In this document: positions 6,846-16,260 of the stretch, piece by piece | Layout of the letters: each line of letters starts with the position of its first letter | Position numbering within the stretch: the stretch's first letter is position 1 | Source: HGM11501 sp045644565 | GTDB lineage: Bacteria > Bacillota > Clostridia > CAKSNL01 > HGM11501 | DNA length: 64,000 nt | Reading direction: 5' to 3' | NCBI GenBank assembly: GCA_045644565.1 | Contig: JAZRHF010000052.1 | Location: 6,691 to 70,690 of the forward strand | Notes under the pieces: generated by a model | Told to the model about the DNA's origin: nothing | Databases searched by the model: none | What the model saw: the letters and a program-made list of their open reading frames with translations, nothing else | Translations under genes and position numbers: made by a program

Positions 6846-9305
6846 TTATTCTGAAATTTTAACGGTCTTTGTTTCTCCGTCCCAGGCCACATTATAGCCA
6901 AGCTGTTCTGTTACAAAACGAACGGGGATAAATGTTCGTCCGTCTTTAATCATAGGCGGTACGTCCAGAGTGTATCTTACTCTGCCGTATTTTGAATCTG
7001 TTACATAGCAAAGGTCGTTCATAATCTGAAGCTCGATTTTTACCTTGTCGGTTGTGATGCCTATTTTTCTCTTTGTTCCGTCCCAGGTAATTTCAGCACC
7101 CATTTCTTCTAAAAGTCCACGGAGAGGAATCATGGTTCTTCCTTCATCTATAAAGGGGGCAACGTCAATTGCCTTTTCAGATACAATGCCGTTTTCAGAG
7201 CTTACAATTATATTGCTGTAAATCTGAAGGGAATAATAATTACTTCCCTTTCTGCCCTCTCTGCTTCCTATGGTTTCGTATAAAACAAGCTCACCGCAGG
7301 TTGCATAGCCTTTTGAACCTTCTGTAATTTCTATTTCAACAAACTTTGCTTTGAGAGGCTCATCGAATATAATTCTCTGCATTTCCTTTTTAGATTCAAA
7401 GCTTAAATCTTCAGCCGCAAGAACATAGTCCACGCCGTCTTCGCTTGTCCAGATATTAAACTTTGTCCAAACGCCGTTAATGTTTCCTTCTCCGTCAACT
7501 CTTGCATAATAGTCCATTGAAGGAATTACGTACACGTTATCAAGCTCGATATAAAGTGTCATGGGGAACTTACCCTTATCCGCAGGACTAGAGTGCCATG
7601 CACGGGAAGAAGCACCGTCAAAAAGGAAGTGGGTGCCGTTGTTTTCGTTCCACACGCTTGTGGCATCAACGCTTGTAACGGATGTTTCGGGGATTTTAAC
7701 AAGCTTATTTTCTTTATTGTAGCTTACGAAAGCATCAATGCTTTCTGCTGTTTCAAAAGCCTTGTTGCTCTTCATTAAGTCAAACTCTGCACAGGTACCG
7801 TAGTCGCTTATAGAAGTAAGGGATTTGAAGCGAAGCTTTTTAACTTTTACATTTTGGGAGAAATATGCCTGCTTTACGCTTGCGTCATCATCGAATGTGC
7901 CTTCTTCAATTTTTACCCATTCACCCTCGTCAGTTTCGGAGGCATAAATTTCATAGCCTGTTACAATACCTGCATTATGTCCTGTTCTTGGGGTATATAC
8001 GAAACCTGATATCTCTCTTAAGTCAGGAAATGTTATATCAAGGTGATGGGGGCCTTTTACCATATCAATAACCTGGGAGCCTCCGTCATCGGTAAAGTCG
8101 GAATGCCAGTAGGTTGCCGCGTTTCCGTCAATCGCCTTGGTTGCGGGATAGTACGGAAGTCTCTGGGAAGATGCCTCTATCTTCCAGAGGTTTTTATCCT
8201 CGTAATATTCGCTTTCCTTTTTTGTTTCTTCTTTAATATAAGTTGTACCGTAGCCGATGCTGAGGACGCTGTCTCCGATTTTTACATCGGAAGGAGCTTT
8301 TGCCGATGATTCAATTCCCTTTATAAGGTCAAATTCTGCGCAGGTACCGTAGGATGCCTGGCTTTCTTTAATTACGAAAATTATGCTCTGAGCCTTTACG
8401 GAAAATCCGAAATCGACATTTATTACCTCTTTACCTACACTTAAAACGCCCTCGTTAATTTTTACCGCCGTGCCTTCTTTTCCTGATGCGGCATAAATTT
8501 CGTAGGCTTTAACCTTGCCTGTATCTATGGCATCCTGTCTCGGCGTATAGGCAAAGCCCGAAACCACCGTTTCGGAAGGAAGGACAAAGCTTATATAAAA
8601 GGGCGGATCATCCTTGCCGTCAATCGTTTTATTGTCTGCGGTGTAGTAATTTGAATGCCAGAAGGTGTTGCTGTTTCCGTCAATCATATATTCCGCTTTT
8701 TTAGCTGCAAATGTGCTTGAGCAATATATCTGCCATCCTGTCTTACCAACATATCCTGTTGCAGTAGGAGCGGCTCCGGTATTGCCGGAGGGCTTCTCGC
8801 CTTCGCCCTCTCCCTTTATAAAATCAAGTTCCAAACAGGTTGCATAGCCCTTTGTTCCTTCGTTTATTGTAAAGCGGATATATCTTGCTGTTATGTTTTT
8901 GCCAAAGGAAATATTCTGTGGTTCCTTCTGAACATTCGCAGAAAGGCCTGTTACAGCCTTTTCAAAGTTTGTTCCGTCCTTACTTATCTCAACGTCGAAA
9001 TTACTCCATACGCCGTTGATGTTTCCCTCGGCATCAACCCTTGTATAATAGGTAATTCCGCTAAGGGTAACTTCGTTTCCGAAGTCTAAATCTAAAGTCA
9101 CAGGGAACTTATCCTTGTCATCGGGATGGGAGTGCCAGGAAGTATCAAGTTTTCCGTCAACGGCTTTAGATGCGGAGTTAAGGTCTCTCCATACGCTGGA
9201 GGCTTTAGCCGTAATTCCGTCCTTTGACAAAAGTTCTTCCGCAAACGCAGGAACGGAAAACGCCACTAAAAGGGCAAGTACAAGTATTAATATTTTCTTC
9301 ATCAT
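6846..9305 (-). CDS. Secreted multi-discoidin (F5/8 type C) protein with C-terminal stalk domain
   Basis: An 819-residue exported protein. A signal peptide covers residues 1-23 (KKILILVLALLVAFSVPAFA). Four repeated F5/8 type C (discoidin, CBM32-like) beta-sandwiches follow, roughly 24-168, 178-332, 360-515 and 540-685, each with an AxDG...T.WHS motif. Residues about 690-819 form a copper-amine-oxidase-N-like module (repeated GRTMIPLR/GRTFIPVR and ITWDG/VAWDG), common at the ends of clostridial surface proteins. No catalytic domain is recognised, so it probably binds glycans at the cell surface or works with the co-transcribed hydrolase 9 bp upstream. AAGGAGGGG precedes the tandem ATG starts; either may be used. 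Confidence 0.8.
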   Translation of the reverse strand: MMKKILILVLALLVAFSVPAFAEELLSKDGITAKASSVWRDLNSASKAVDGKLDTSWHSHPDDKDKFPVTLDLDFGNEVTLSGITYYTRVDAEGNINGVWSNFDVEISKDGTNFEKAVTGLSANVQKEPQNISFGKNITARYIRFTINEGTKGYATCLELDFIKGEGEGEKPSGNTGAAPTATGYVGKTGWQIYCSSTFAAKKAEYMIDGNSNTFWHSNYYTADNKTIDGKDDPPFYISFVLPSETVVSGFAYTPRQDAIDTGKVKAYEIYAASGKEGTAVKINEGVLSVGKEVINVDFGFSVKAQSIIFVIKESQASYGTCAEFDLIKGIESSAKAPSDVKIGDSVLSIGYGTTYIKEETKKESEYYEDKNLWKIEASSQRLPYYPATKAIDGNAATYWHSDFTDDGGSQVIDMVKGPHHLDITFPDLREISGFVYTPRTGHNAGIVTGYEIYASETDEGEWVKIEEGTFDDDASVKQAYFSQNVKVKKLRFKSLTSISDYGTCAEFDLMKSNKAFETAESIDAFVSYNKENKLVKIPETSVTSVDATSVWNENNGTHFLFDGASSRAWHSSPADKGKFPMTLYIELDNVYVIPSMDYYARVDGEGNINGVWTKFNIWTSEDGVDYVLAAEDLSFESKKEMQRIIFDEPLKAKFVEIEITEGSKGYATCGELVLYETIGSREGRKGSNYYSLQIYSNIIVSSENGIVSEKAIDVAPFIDEGRTMIPLRGLLEEMGAEITWDGTKRKIGITTDKVKIELQIMNDLCYVTDSKYGRVRYTLDVPPMIKDGRTFIPVRFVTEQLGYNVAWDGETKTVKISE

Positions 9306-9314
9306 TACCCCTCC

Positions 9315-12059
9315 TTAATTAAGATGGCTTAATACAGCTTTTGCCGCATCAACATTTGCTGTTCGCTGACTTATCGCAAATGCTCCGTCACCTATATCAT
9401 TTATGCTCCATCCGAAGCATTCTGAAAGAAGACTTACGGGAACATAAATGATGCCGTCTACCGCCTTGGTGGGATTTGTGATTGCCTTATCCTCACCGTC
9501 GATTGTTGCAAGATTTGTTCCGAGATAGGTGTAAATCCACTGATAATCTGTAATTTCGTTATTTGTAAGCTCGTGTGTCTTTATATAGATTACATTTTTC
9601 TTATAATCATAAGTTGCCTTTGTTTCGCCCCAGCCCATAATGTCATCAAGTGCCACAAGAGGGATGTATAAGGTGCCGTTTTCGGCAAAAGCCTTAACTT
9701 TAGTATCCTTTTCATAAACATTCATCTTTGCACCGTCAACTATCATTTTGGAGCTTCCTGCCTTAAGTATGGTTGTATCGGAAAGAGCCGCTCTTTCCTC
9801 CTTTGTTAAAGTCTTAGGCTGAATTTCCGTATAAAGATAGTTAAATCTTCCCACGGGAGCGGAGTTTCCTTCCGTGTAGAAAAGAAGCAAATCGCCGCCG
9901 CATACAATGTTATCGGTTATTTTGAATTCAAAATCAACCACATCAATTTCGCCAAGCAAAGCAGCGGAAACCTTGATTATAGCCGTATCTCCGAAGATTT
10001 TTATTTCCGCATCTCCAATATCCGTAAGCTCATATCCGTTTGAATTAAAGGCAGAAACCTTTCCTTTAGAGGATACATTTACGGCATAGTCATAGCCTTC
10101 CCAGCCCGTTGCATAGTTTCTGTCTCCATTAATGTAAATGTTCATAAAGCCGGGATTATTATCAATTACATTATTTTCGCACTTCACATAGAAATAGAAG
10201 TTTTCGCTGTCACGGGCAACCTTTGATGATGCAATGGAATTTACAACCTCTGTTTTATAAACATAATGCTCGTTTGTTTCATAGTTTCTGTAGCCAAGCT
10301 CGTCACGCTCATAATCACCGAAATAGTTGTAGAAGGTAGGTCCAACCGTTTCCCATGCATCGGGTGTCATCATATCGCCCGAAACTTCACCGCTTGCCAC
10401 GGGTGCAGGTCTTACGCCCTTATACTTACGGACAAAGTCTGTAAGGAGCATATAATAGGTATCCTTAAGCGCACCCTTGTAAGGCTCGAAGTCACGGCTG
10501 TTTTCATCATCAAAAAGATCGATAAAGGCATTGGGGAATCCGTAATAATCCTTGCCGCGGGCTGTGTTCATTTCATTCCATCCGTCAACAAAAACGATTT
10601 CAGGATCAACCGCTAAAACTTTCGATGCCTGTTCACGTAAGAAATATCCTTCCAAAAGTGCTTCGGGGCGATAGTCTTCGCCGAAAGCCTCTGTATAGTT
10701 TTTACCCTTGGTGTACTTATCTGAAAATACGCCTGTACCTGAATAGTTATATACATAGGAATGGTTTATCGCCATTCCGAGGTTTACCATTTCAACTCTG
10801 CCGGATTCTGTTATGCCCCATTCGTGCTGAGGATAGTTGAGAAGCCAATGCCAGTATTTACCTGTTTCGTTGTAAGCGCCCGTCTCTCTGCTTCCCGTTT
10901 CACGGAAGGTGAAAAAGTCGGTGAGCTTATTAGCCAGCGCCACTTCCTCTGTATCTTCGGGAAGTGTAGCCTTTATAAAGGTTCCCGGCTCGTTGCATAC
11001 AAGCATAGGCTTTCCGTCAAGATAATACCACAAATCCTTATAGTATTCATTGTGACAAAGATTGAAATATATTGCTTCAAGTAAATTCCATCTCAATTCA
11101 GCGGTGGAGCCCATCTGCATATAGCAGGTAATCTTCGGAACGTCAACGCCGTCCGCTCTTGCATCGTGGTAAGCTTTGAGCATTACGGTAAGTGCTTTTA
11201 CATATGCGGCATCGCCATTGGTATAGTCTAAAAATACCGCATCAACACCGCTTGCTGCCATAAGCTCTGCTGCCTTTCTGTAGTGCCAGTAGTCGGTTCC
11301 GGTATAAAATCCGTAAACAGATTCACCCCAGAATGCAGGACCACTTGTAGGCCATGCAGAGTGGTAAAAGTCATCCTTTGCTTCGGGATGCTTTGCAATA
11401 ATCTCGCTTGCTATATATGCCTTACTGTCGTGAATATGCCAGTCGTGATAGAACATAACAACTTCGTGCTTGCCCTCTTTCACGTCGCCTGCTTCTTCAT
11501 AGTCTGCCACCTTATGTCCTGCCGCATCGGTTGCCACCCAGGTATCTGCATACACGTCGATAATTTCAGAATTAGGAACGGGTGTAACAGCCTTGGGATC
11601 AACCCATTCTTCCTTTGAAAGTCTCACGTCGTGAAGGTAGATATGTTCAGACTTTGAGTAGTTATGCTTTATGTATAAGTTGTGTTTCCCCGAAAGAGGT
11701 TCGATGTTTGTTCCGTAAATGATAGGTGTGCTTGTCTCATCGTTTGTTACGATGTAGCCGATGCACTTACCCTTTATGGGATCATCAATATAAACGCGGA
11801 AGGTTTCACCGTTTTCTCCATACATAAGAATGTTGCTTACGGAAATTCTCACGGATTTAACGTCTGTAAAATCAACATCGTTAAAGCCGATATATCCCCC
11901 TTCCGACCATTTTCCAGCTTTGCCTGATGTAATTGCAACTCCGGTTTCGGATTTTACATCGATGTCACCTATGCCAAGCACCGTTTCATTTGCCGAAACA
12001 GAAATGCAAAATGACAAAAGCAAGCAAAGTGTGATAATTAATGCAGATACTCTTTTCAT
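9315..12059 (-). CDS. Secreted GH99/GH71-like glycoside hydrolase with CBM9-like and stalk domains
   Basis: A 914-residue exported protein. Signal peptide about 1-23. A beta-sandwich region runs to about 150. A TIM-barrel about 165-560 carries motifs such as MFYHDWHIHD, AVFLDYTNGD and VFVDGWNEMN; the last resembles the WNEW segment of GH99-like enzymes. Residues about 575-760 look like a CBM9/DOMON-type sugar-binding sandwich. The C-terminus has two copper-amine-oxidase-N-like segments (GTLYIPLVAL, GIIYVPVSLL), as in the neighbouring discoidin protein. Hydrolysis of an alpha-linked glycan outside the cell is inferred from the GH99-like barrel; the glycan is not identified. It has its own promoter at 12086-12114. 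Confidence 0.7.
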   Translation of the reverse strand: MKRVSALIITLCLLLSFCISVSANETVLGIGDIDVKSETGVAITSGKAGKWSEGGYIGFNDVDFTDVKSVRISVSNILMYGENGETFRVYIDDPIKGKCIGYIVTNDETSTPIIYGTNIEPLSGKHNLYIKHNYSKSEHIYLHDVRLSKEEWVDPKAVTPVPNSEIIDVYADTWVATDAAGHKVADYEEAGDVKEGKHEVVMFYHDWHIHDSKAYIASEIIAKHPEAKDDFYHSAWPTSGPAFWGESVYGFYTGTDYWHYRKAAELMAASGVDAVFLDYTNGDAAYVKALTVMLKAYHDARADGVDVPKITCYMQMGSTAELRWNLLEAIYFNLCHNEYYKDLWYYLDGKPMLVCNEPGTFIKATLPEDTEEVALANKLTDFFTFRETGSRETGAYNETGKYWHWLLNYPQHEWGITESGRVEMVNLGMAINHSYVYNYSGTGVFSDKYTKGKNYTEAFGEDYRPEALLEGYFLREQASKVLAVDPEIVFVDGWNEMNTARGKDYYGFPNAFIDLFDDENSRDFEPYKGALKDTYYMLLTDFVRKYKGVRPAPVASGEVSGDMMTPDAWETVGPTFYNYFGDYERDELGYRNYETNEHYVYKTEVVNSIASSKVARDSENFYFYVKCENNVIDNNPGFMNIYINGDRNYATGWEGYDYAVNVSSKGKVSAFNSNGYELTDIGDAEIKIFGDTAIIKVSAALLGEIDVVDFEFKITDNIVCGGDLLLFYTEGNSAPVGRFNYLYTEIQPKTLTKEERAALSDTTILKAGSSKMIVDGAKMNVYEKDTKVKAFAENGTLYIPLVALDDIMGWGETKATYDYKKNVIYIKTHELTNNEITDYQWIYTYLGTNLATIDGEDKAITNPTKAVDGIIYVPVSLLSECFGWSINDIGDGAFAISQRTANVDAAKAVLSHLN

Positions 12060-12085
12060 TTTTATTCCCCCTTAATTTATTTATA

Positions 12086-12114
12086 AGTATATCATTTTCT
12101 GTTAACTCCATCAA
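12086..12114 (-). promoter_or_regulatory. Promoter of the secreted GH/discoidin operon
   Basis: On the minus strand, TTGATG (12109-12114), a 17-bp spacer and TATACT (12086-12091) lie just upstream of the AAGGGGGA ribosome site and the ATG at 12059. Confidence 0.65.
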
Positions 12115-12182
12115 TACACCGAAGCGACCTTTTTCTTGCACAAAAGCGACCTTGCTTCATTTTCCCTGCTTTTATTATAACA

Positions 12183-12211
12183 AAAGAGTCATTGACTTTC
12201 AATGACTCTTT
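12183..12211 (-). terminator. Terminator of the GH2 gene
   Basis: A 13-bp perfect stem (AAAGAGTCATTGA and its complement) with a CTT loop and a T run on the minus strand, located between the GH2 stop and the next promoter. Confidence 0.85.
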
Positions 12212-12247
12212 GATGCAAATATTGAATTTTTATTGATTTTTATTGAT

Positions 12248-13978
12248 TTAATCTTCAATTGCCGCTTTCTGTGTGTTGATTCTTCTGAAAATTTCAGGGT
12301 CGAACTTAAACCTGCGGTCGTAGGTCAAAAGTCCGTTTACCTCCTGCTCCACATCGTAAAGCTGGGTATAGCAAAAGCCCATAATATTTTCGTTGAATAA
12401 AATGGCTTCTGTTAAACCTTTATATCTTTCGATAAATTCATCTTCAGTTTTGGGAGCGTTTCCATATCCCCAACTGTTGCTGTCTTGTCCCGACCATCTC
12501 GCTCCGCCGTATTCGCTTATGAATGCAGGAAGCTTGCCGTCATAGGTCTGACGGTTTTTCTGTGCAGGATTTCTCTGTATCTGACAGTTCAATTTTCCAT
12601 CCTTATAAAATTCAGCAAATTCACAGGGATTCTGCCAATAATCGTGAACGTCAAAAATATCTGTTACAACGTGGAAATTACCGCTTGTATCAATGCAGGG
12701 ACGTGTGGGATCAATCGCCTTTGTAACGTTGTAAACCATTTTTATTACACCGTCATACTGCTTTCTGCCATTCTGATCCCAGGTTTCGTTAAAAGGACAC
12801 CATCCGATAAAGGAAGGATGAGAAAAATCACGCTCCAAAGTTTCCATCCATTCGGGAAGGAAATTTTCTATTGCCGCCATTTCGGTTATGTCAAGTCCCC
12901 AGTTGGCGTGTTCTCCCCAAACCATATAGCCGAGACGGTCAGCCCAATATAAAAAGCGTTCTTCAAACATTTTTTCGTGAAGTCTTCCGCCGTTAAAGCC
13001 AAGCTGCATTGCATAAATTATATCGTTTTTAAGTGCTTCATCCGTGGGGGCGGTGTAAATTCCGTCGGGATAAAAGCCCTGATCAAGAACCCATCTTCCG
13101 AATACGCTTTTTCCGTTAAGTAAAAACTTTTTGCCGGAAAGTGCCACACTGCGAAGTCCGAAATAGCACTTTACTTCATCAACTGTAATTCCGTTCTTTT
13201 TAACTGTGAAAGCAACATTGTAAAGTCTTCCTTCACCAAGCTCCCAAAGGTGCTTTTCAGAAAGCTTTACATCAATTACGGCAACATCCGATGAAGACTT
13301 AACAAAGCCTTCACCTACAACCTTACCCTCGTATGTAACCGCTGCTGAAATTTCCGCACCAATTCCGTCCGACAGCTTAAGAGTGAAATTTGCCGAAGGT
13401 GTTTCAATGTCTGTAATTGTGCGGATGTTTTTAATATGGCACTTATCTACACACTCAAGCCACACCGTCTGCCAGATACCTGTTGTTCTTGTGTATAAGC
13501 AACCGTATGAATTAAGCCTTTTGCTCTGCTTTCCCGTGCATTGTTTTTCGCTTCTTGTATCATCATAGGCTACTACCGATATATAGTTTCCACTATCCTT
13601 CAAAGCATCCGTTATATCAAAGGAAAAAGAAGAATAGCCGCCCTTATGTTCTCCCACAAAAGTACCGTTTACGAAGACCTTTGCATGATAGTCTACGGCT
13701 CCGAAATGAAGAATAACCCTTTCGCTTCTTTCTTCGGGAAGGTCGAAATCCCTTCTGTACCATACGGCGTTCATAAAGTCCTTATTGCCGATGCCCGAAA
13801 GCTCACTTTCGGGGCAGAAAGGAACAACTATTTTCTCATCAAGGCTCTCTCTTTTGAAAAATTCTTTTTCCTCTCCCGCTTTGGCATTATCTATTTCAAA
13901 ATCCCACTCGCCGTTTAAGCAAATCCAGTTTTCTCTCTCCAACTGCGGTCTGGGATAGTCAAATCTCGGTATATTCAT
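12248..13978 (-). CDS. Glycoside hydrolase family 2 enzyme (beta-galactosidase/glucuronidase-like)
   Basis: A 576-residue GH2 protein: jelly-roll sugar-binding domain (about 1-165), immunoglobulin-like domain (about 170-280) and TIM barrel (about 285-576). The acid/base Glu398 is in FNETW and the nucleophile Glu489 in ISEYGG, so both catalytic residues are present. There is no signal peptide, so it should act in the cytoplasm on imported oligosaccharides. The start is the ATG at 13978, with AAGGAGG before it; an in-frame ATG 33 nt upstream would overlap the promoter. No C-terminal beta-sandwich is seen, unlike the long LacZ type. The specificity (galactoside, glucuronide or mannoside) cannot be told from the sequence. 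Confidence 0.88.
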   Translation of the reverse strand: MNIPRFDYPRPQLERENWICLNGEWDFEIDNAKAGEEKEFFKRESLDEKIVVPFCPESELSGIGNKDFMNAVWYRRDFDLPEERSERVILHFGAVDYHAKVFVNGTFVGEHKGGYSSFSFDITDALKDSGNYISVVAYDDTRSEKQCTGKQSKRLNSYGCLYTRTTGIWQTVWLECVDKCHIKNIRTITDIETPSANFTLKLSDGIGAEISAAVTYEGKVVGEGFVKSSSDVAVIDVKLSEKHLWELGEGRLYNVAFTVKKNGITVDEVKCYFGLRSVALSGKKFLLNGKSVFGRWVLDQGFYPDGIYTAPTDEALKNDIIYAMQLGFNGGRLHEKMFEERFLYWADRLGYMVWGEHANWGLDITEMAAIENFLPEWMETLERDFSHPSFIGWCPFNETWDQNGRKQYDGVIKMVYNVTKAIDPTRPCIDTSGNFHVVTDIFDVHDYWQNPCEFAEFYKDGKLNCQIQRNPAQKNRQTYDGKLPAFISEYGGARWSGQDSNSWGYGNAPKTEDEFIERYKGLTEAILFNENIMGFCYTQLYDVEQEVNGLLTYDRRFKFDPEIFRRINTQKAAIED

Positions 13979-13999
13979 AAAATCTCCTCCTTTTTCTCT

Positions 14000-14028
14000 A
14001 TAATACAACAAAAACCCTTTTATGTAAA
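14000..14028 (-). promoter_or_regulatory. Promoter of the GH2 gene
   Basis: Minus-strand TTTACA (14023-14028), 17-bp spacer and TATTAT (14000-14005), 22 bp before the start codon. Confidence 0.65.
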
Positions 14029-14066
14029 TGTCTTTTAGTACTTTTAAATTGACTTTTCCTACTGAA

Positions 14067-14094
14067 AAAGAGGGATATTAAAATATCCCTCTTT
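14067..14094 (-). terminator. Terminator overlapping the end of the DUF1294 gene
   Basis: A 13-bp stem (AAAGAGGGATATT and its complement) followed by a T run on the minus strand. It includes the last codons and stop of the DUF1294 gene. It ends the long miaB-to-DUF1294 transcript. Confidence 0.8.
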
Positions 14095-14335
14095 CAAACA
14101 ACACTATAATCCCCACAGTTGCTGTGAGAGCAAGAGGCACCGTTATGCGGAAAAGCCACTTGCTTATTTTATGATGAAAAACTATCATTCCCGATGCCGC
14201 TCCGATTCCGCCTGCTAAAATTGCTGTCAGGACAAGACAAAATTCTGATATTCTTTTCTTTCTGTATTTCGCCATAAGCTTATCAAATCCGTATAGCAGA
14301 AATACGAATACATTCCAGAGCGCAATATAAATCAT
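14078..14335 (-). CDS. DUF1294 family small membrane protein
   Basis: An 85-residue protein with the DUF1294 pattern: YGFDKLMAKYRKKRISE, GGIGAASGMIVFHHK and a final hydrophobic segment. Three membrane segments are likely (about 2-16, 31-52 and 60-79). The function of the family is unknown. It follows the RluD-type gene by a few bases and is the last gene of the transcript. Confidence 0.8.
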   Translation of the reverse strand: MIYIALWNVFVFLLYGFDKLMAKYRKKRISEFCLVLTAILAGGIGAASGMIVFHHKISKWLFRITVPLALTATVGIIVLFERGIF

Positions 14336-14341
14336 ATCCTA

Positions 14342-15247
14342 TCACTTCTTTCGGAGTATTTCAAGAACATGAGCAAAATCTTCAGGTATGGGACAGGATA
14401 ATGTAACCTTTTCTCCCGTTCTCGGATGTATAAAGGATATCTCGCCTGCGTGAAGAAGCTGACCCTCCAAAGTAAAGCGTTCGTTTTTTATTCCGTAGGT
14501 TTTATCCCCCACAACGCTGTGCCCCATATGCTTCATATGAACTCTTATCTGATGAGTTCTTCCTGTTGCAAGCTTGCATTTAAGAAGGGTATATGAAGAA
14601 AATCGCTCCTCTACGAAAAAGTGTGTAAGGGCATATCTGCCGTCCTTCACAACAGCCATCTGCTTTCTGTCCTTGGGATTTCTTCCGATGGGTGCTTCCA
14701 CCATTCCCTCATCCTCTTTTATGTTTCCGTTTACCAGCGTGTAGTAAACCCTTGAAAGTGAACGGTCTGAAAGCTGTTCGGTCAGGAATTTATGAGCCTC
14801 ATCATTTTTGGCTATAACCAAAAGTCCCGTTGTGTCCTTATCTATTCTGTGCACGATTCCCGGGCGGAATTTTCCGTTTATTCCAGAAAGTGTATTTCCA
14901 CAATGAAAAAGTGCCGCATTAACTAAAGTTCCGTGCTCATTTCCCACCGCCGGATGAACAACCATACCACGTGGCTTATTTACCACCAGAACGTCCTCGT
15001 CCTCATAAACGATATTAAGGGGAATATCCTCAGGCTCCGCTTCGATAGGTGAAGGTTCCTCCTCTGTTACCGATATTATGTCCCCCACCTTCGTTTTATA
15101 GTTGCTTTTTACTTCCTTTTCATTTACGAGAACATTTCCTTCTTCAATAAGTCTTTTTGCATAAGACCTGGAAATGTTAGGAAACTCATCTGCTATTAAA
15201 ACGTCGATTCTTTTGATTTCTTTCGCAGAAAACTCAAAGGTTTCCAT
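14342..15247 (-). CDS. RluD-type 23S rRNA pseudouridine synthase
   Basis: A 301-residue protein with an N-terminal S4 RNA-binding domain (about 10-75; SRSYAKRLIEEGNVLVN) and a PseudoU_synth_2 catalytic domain. The catalytic signature HRIDKDTTGLLV contains the nucleophilic Asp. HQIRVHMKHMGHSVVGD is the conserved RluA/RluD C-terminal block. It converts uridines to pseudouridine in rRNA; the exact sites are not predictable, so no symbol is given. The ATG at 15247 is chosen: GGCGGTGAT just before it is a Shine-Dalgarno match, and the upstream in-frame GTG is part of that site. It overlaps lspA by 14 bp. Confidence 0.9.
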   Translation of the reverse strand: METFEFSAKEIKRIDVLIADEFPNISRSYAKRLIEEGNVLVNEKEVKSNYKTKVGDIISVTEEEPSPIEAEPEDIPLNIVYEDEDVLVVNKPRGMVVHPAVGNEHGTLVNAALFHCGNTLSGINGKFRPGIVHRIDKDTTGLLVIAKNDEAHKFLTEQLSDRSLSRVYYTLVNGNIKEDEGMVEAPIGRNPKDRKQMAVVKDGRYALTHFFVEERFSSYTLLKCKLATGRTHQIRVHMKHMGHSVVGDKTYGIKNERFTLEGQLLHAGEISFIHPRTGEKVTLSCPIPEDFAHVLEILRKK

Positions 15248-15740
15248 CGGTATCACCGCCGTTTTTCTTCATTTCCTTTTCTTTAATTTCGGCTTTGATG
15301 CAATAAATTATCATCAACCCTACTCCCACAACCACAAAGCAATCGGCTATATTGAATATAGGAAATTCTATAGCTTTAAAATGCAAAAAGTCAACAACTT
15401 CTCCTTTTATGATTCTGTCGATAAGATTACCGATACCCCCGCCGATTATAAATGTTACTGCTGTTAAATAAAGCTTGTTTTTCTCCTTTGTTTTAGCGGT
15501 ATATAAAATTATAGCTGCAATCAATATTACTGTAACCGCTATAAAAAACCATCTTGCCCAACCAACTTCATCCATGAAACCAAAAGAAGCCCCGGGATTT
15601 TTTATAAATGTAATATGAAACACATCTGTCAAAAGAGGAATACTTTCCTGTTCAACCATGTTGCTTTCTATTAAAAATTTGCTTACAGCGTCTATAATCA
15701 CAATAAGAACTGCCATTATTCCCCATGGCAACAAATACAT
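15234..15740 (-). CDS. lspA: Lipoprotein signal peptidase (signal peptidase II)
   Basis: A 168-residue integral membrane aspartyl protease that removes the signal peptide of prolipoproteins. Four membrane segments are visible. The catalytic motifs are NLIDRI (first Asp, after GGGIGN) and FNIADCFVVVG (second Asp). Length is normal for the family. The ATG at 15740 is preferred because AAAGG is 9 nt upstream; the ATG at 15749 touches that site. It is preceded by divIVA, with a hairpin in the gap, and overlaps the RluD-type gene downstream. Confidence 0.93.
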   Translation of the reverse strand: MYLLPWGIMAVLIVIIDAVSKFLIESNMVEQESIPLLTDVFHITFIKNPGASFGFMDEVGWARWFFIAVTVILIAAIILYTAKTKEKNKLYLTAVTFIIGGGIGNLIDRIIKGEVVDFLHFKAIEFPIFNIADCFVVVGVGLMIIYCIKAEIKEKEMKKNGGDTDGNL

Positions 15741-15763
15741 TTCTGTCATCCTTTCTAAAACGA

Positions 15764-15796
15764 CAACAGAATTTGAAAACTTTTCAAATTCTGTTG
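15764..15796 (-). terminator. Long hairpin between divIVA and lspA (attenuator or partial terminator)
   Basis: Arms CAACAGAATTTGAA and its complement pair over 14 bp around AACTT. On the minus strand a short T run follows, just before the lspA ribosome site. It may reduce lspA-rluD expression relative to divIVA. Confidence 0.6.
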
Positions 15797-15802
15797 ATTA
15801 CT

Positions 15803-16246
15803 TTACTCTGTCTTGTTGAGATACTTAATCTGGGCTTCAAAAAGTGCACTCATCTTAGTAATAAAAAGGTCAACTTCAGCTTTCAATGCTTCCTTTTTAC
15901 GCTCTAAAACAGCAACTTCTTCCTCTGCTTTATTTTTCATGGCAAATGCTTCATTCTCAGCGGTCTTCTTTATAAATTCAGCCGCCTGTTCAGCATTAGC
16001 CTTAATTTCCTCTCCTGATTTTTCTGCGGTAACCAAAACTTTATGCAAAGTTTCCTTCATAGCTTCGCTTTCAGAAAGCTTTGCTTCAAGTTCTTTTATT
16101 TTTTTCTTCATATCCGCATTTTCTATGTAAAGAGTTTCATAATCTTTTTTGAGTAAGTCTAAAGTTTTGTCAACATCCTCTGTGTCGTATCCTCCCAAAA
16201 CCTTTTTCTCAAATTCAATCTGTTCAAGCTCTAACGGTGAATACAT
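15803..16246 (-). CDS. divIVA: DivIVA-domain cell-pole/division protein
   Basis: A 147-residue coiled-coil protein. The N-terminal DivIVA lipid-binding motif (SPLELEQIEFEKKVLGGYDTED) is typical, followed by a long heptad-rich helix from about residue 25 to the end. DivIVA recognises curved membrane at poles and septa and recruits division or polar factors. It lies directly behind ylmH, as in most Bacillota. AAGGAGGA precedes the ATG. The protein is short of a separate C-terminal oligomerisation domain, so it may be a GpsB/DivIVA-like form. Confidence 0.88.
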   Translation of the reverse strand: MYSPLELEQIEFEKKVLGGYDTEDVDKTLDLLKKDYETLYIENADMKKKIKELEAKLSESEAMKETLHKVLVTAEKSGEEIKANAEQAAEFIKKTAENEAFAMKNKAEEEVAVLERKKEALKAEVDLFITKMSALFEAQIKYLNKTE

Positions 16247-16260
16247 ATCAAACGTCCTCC

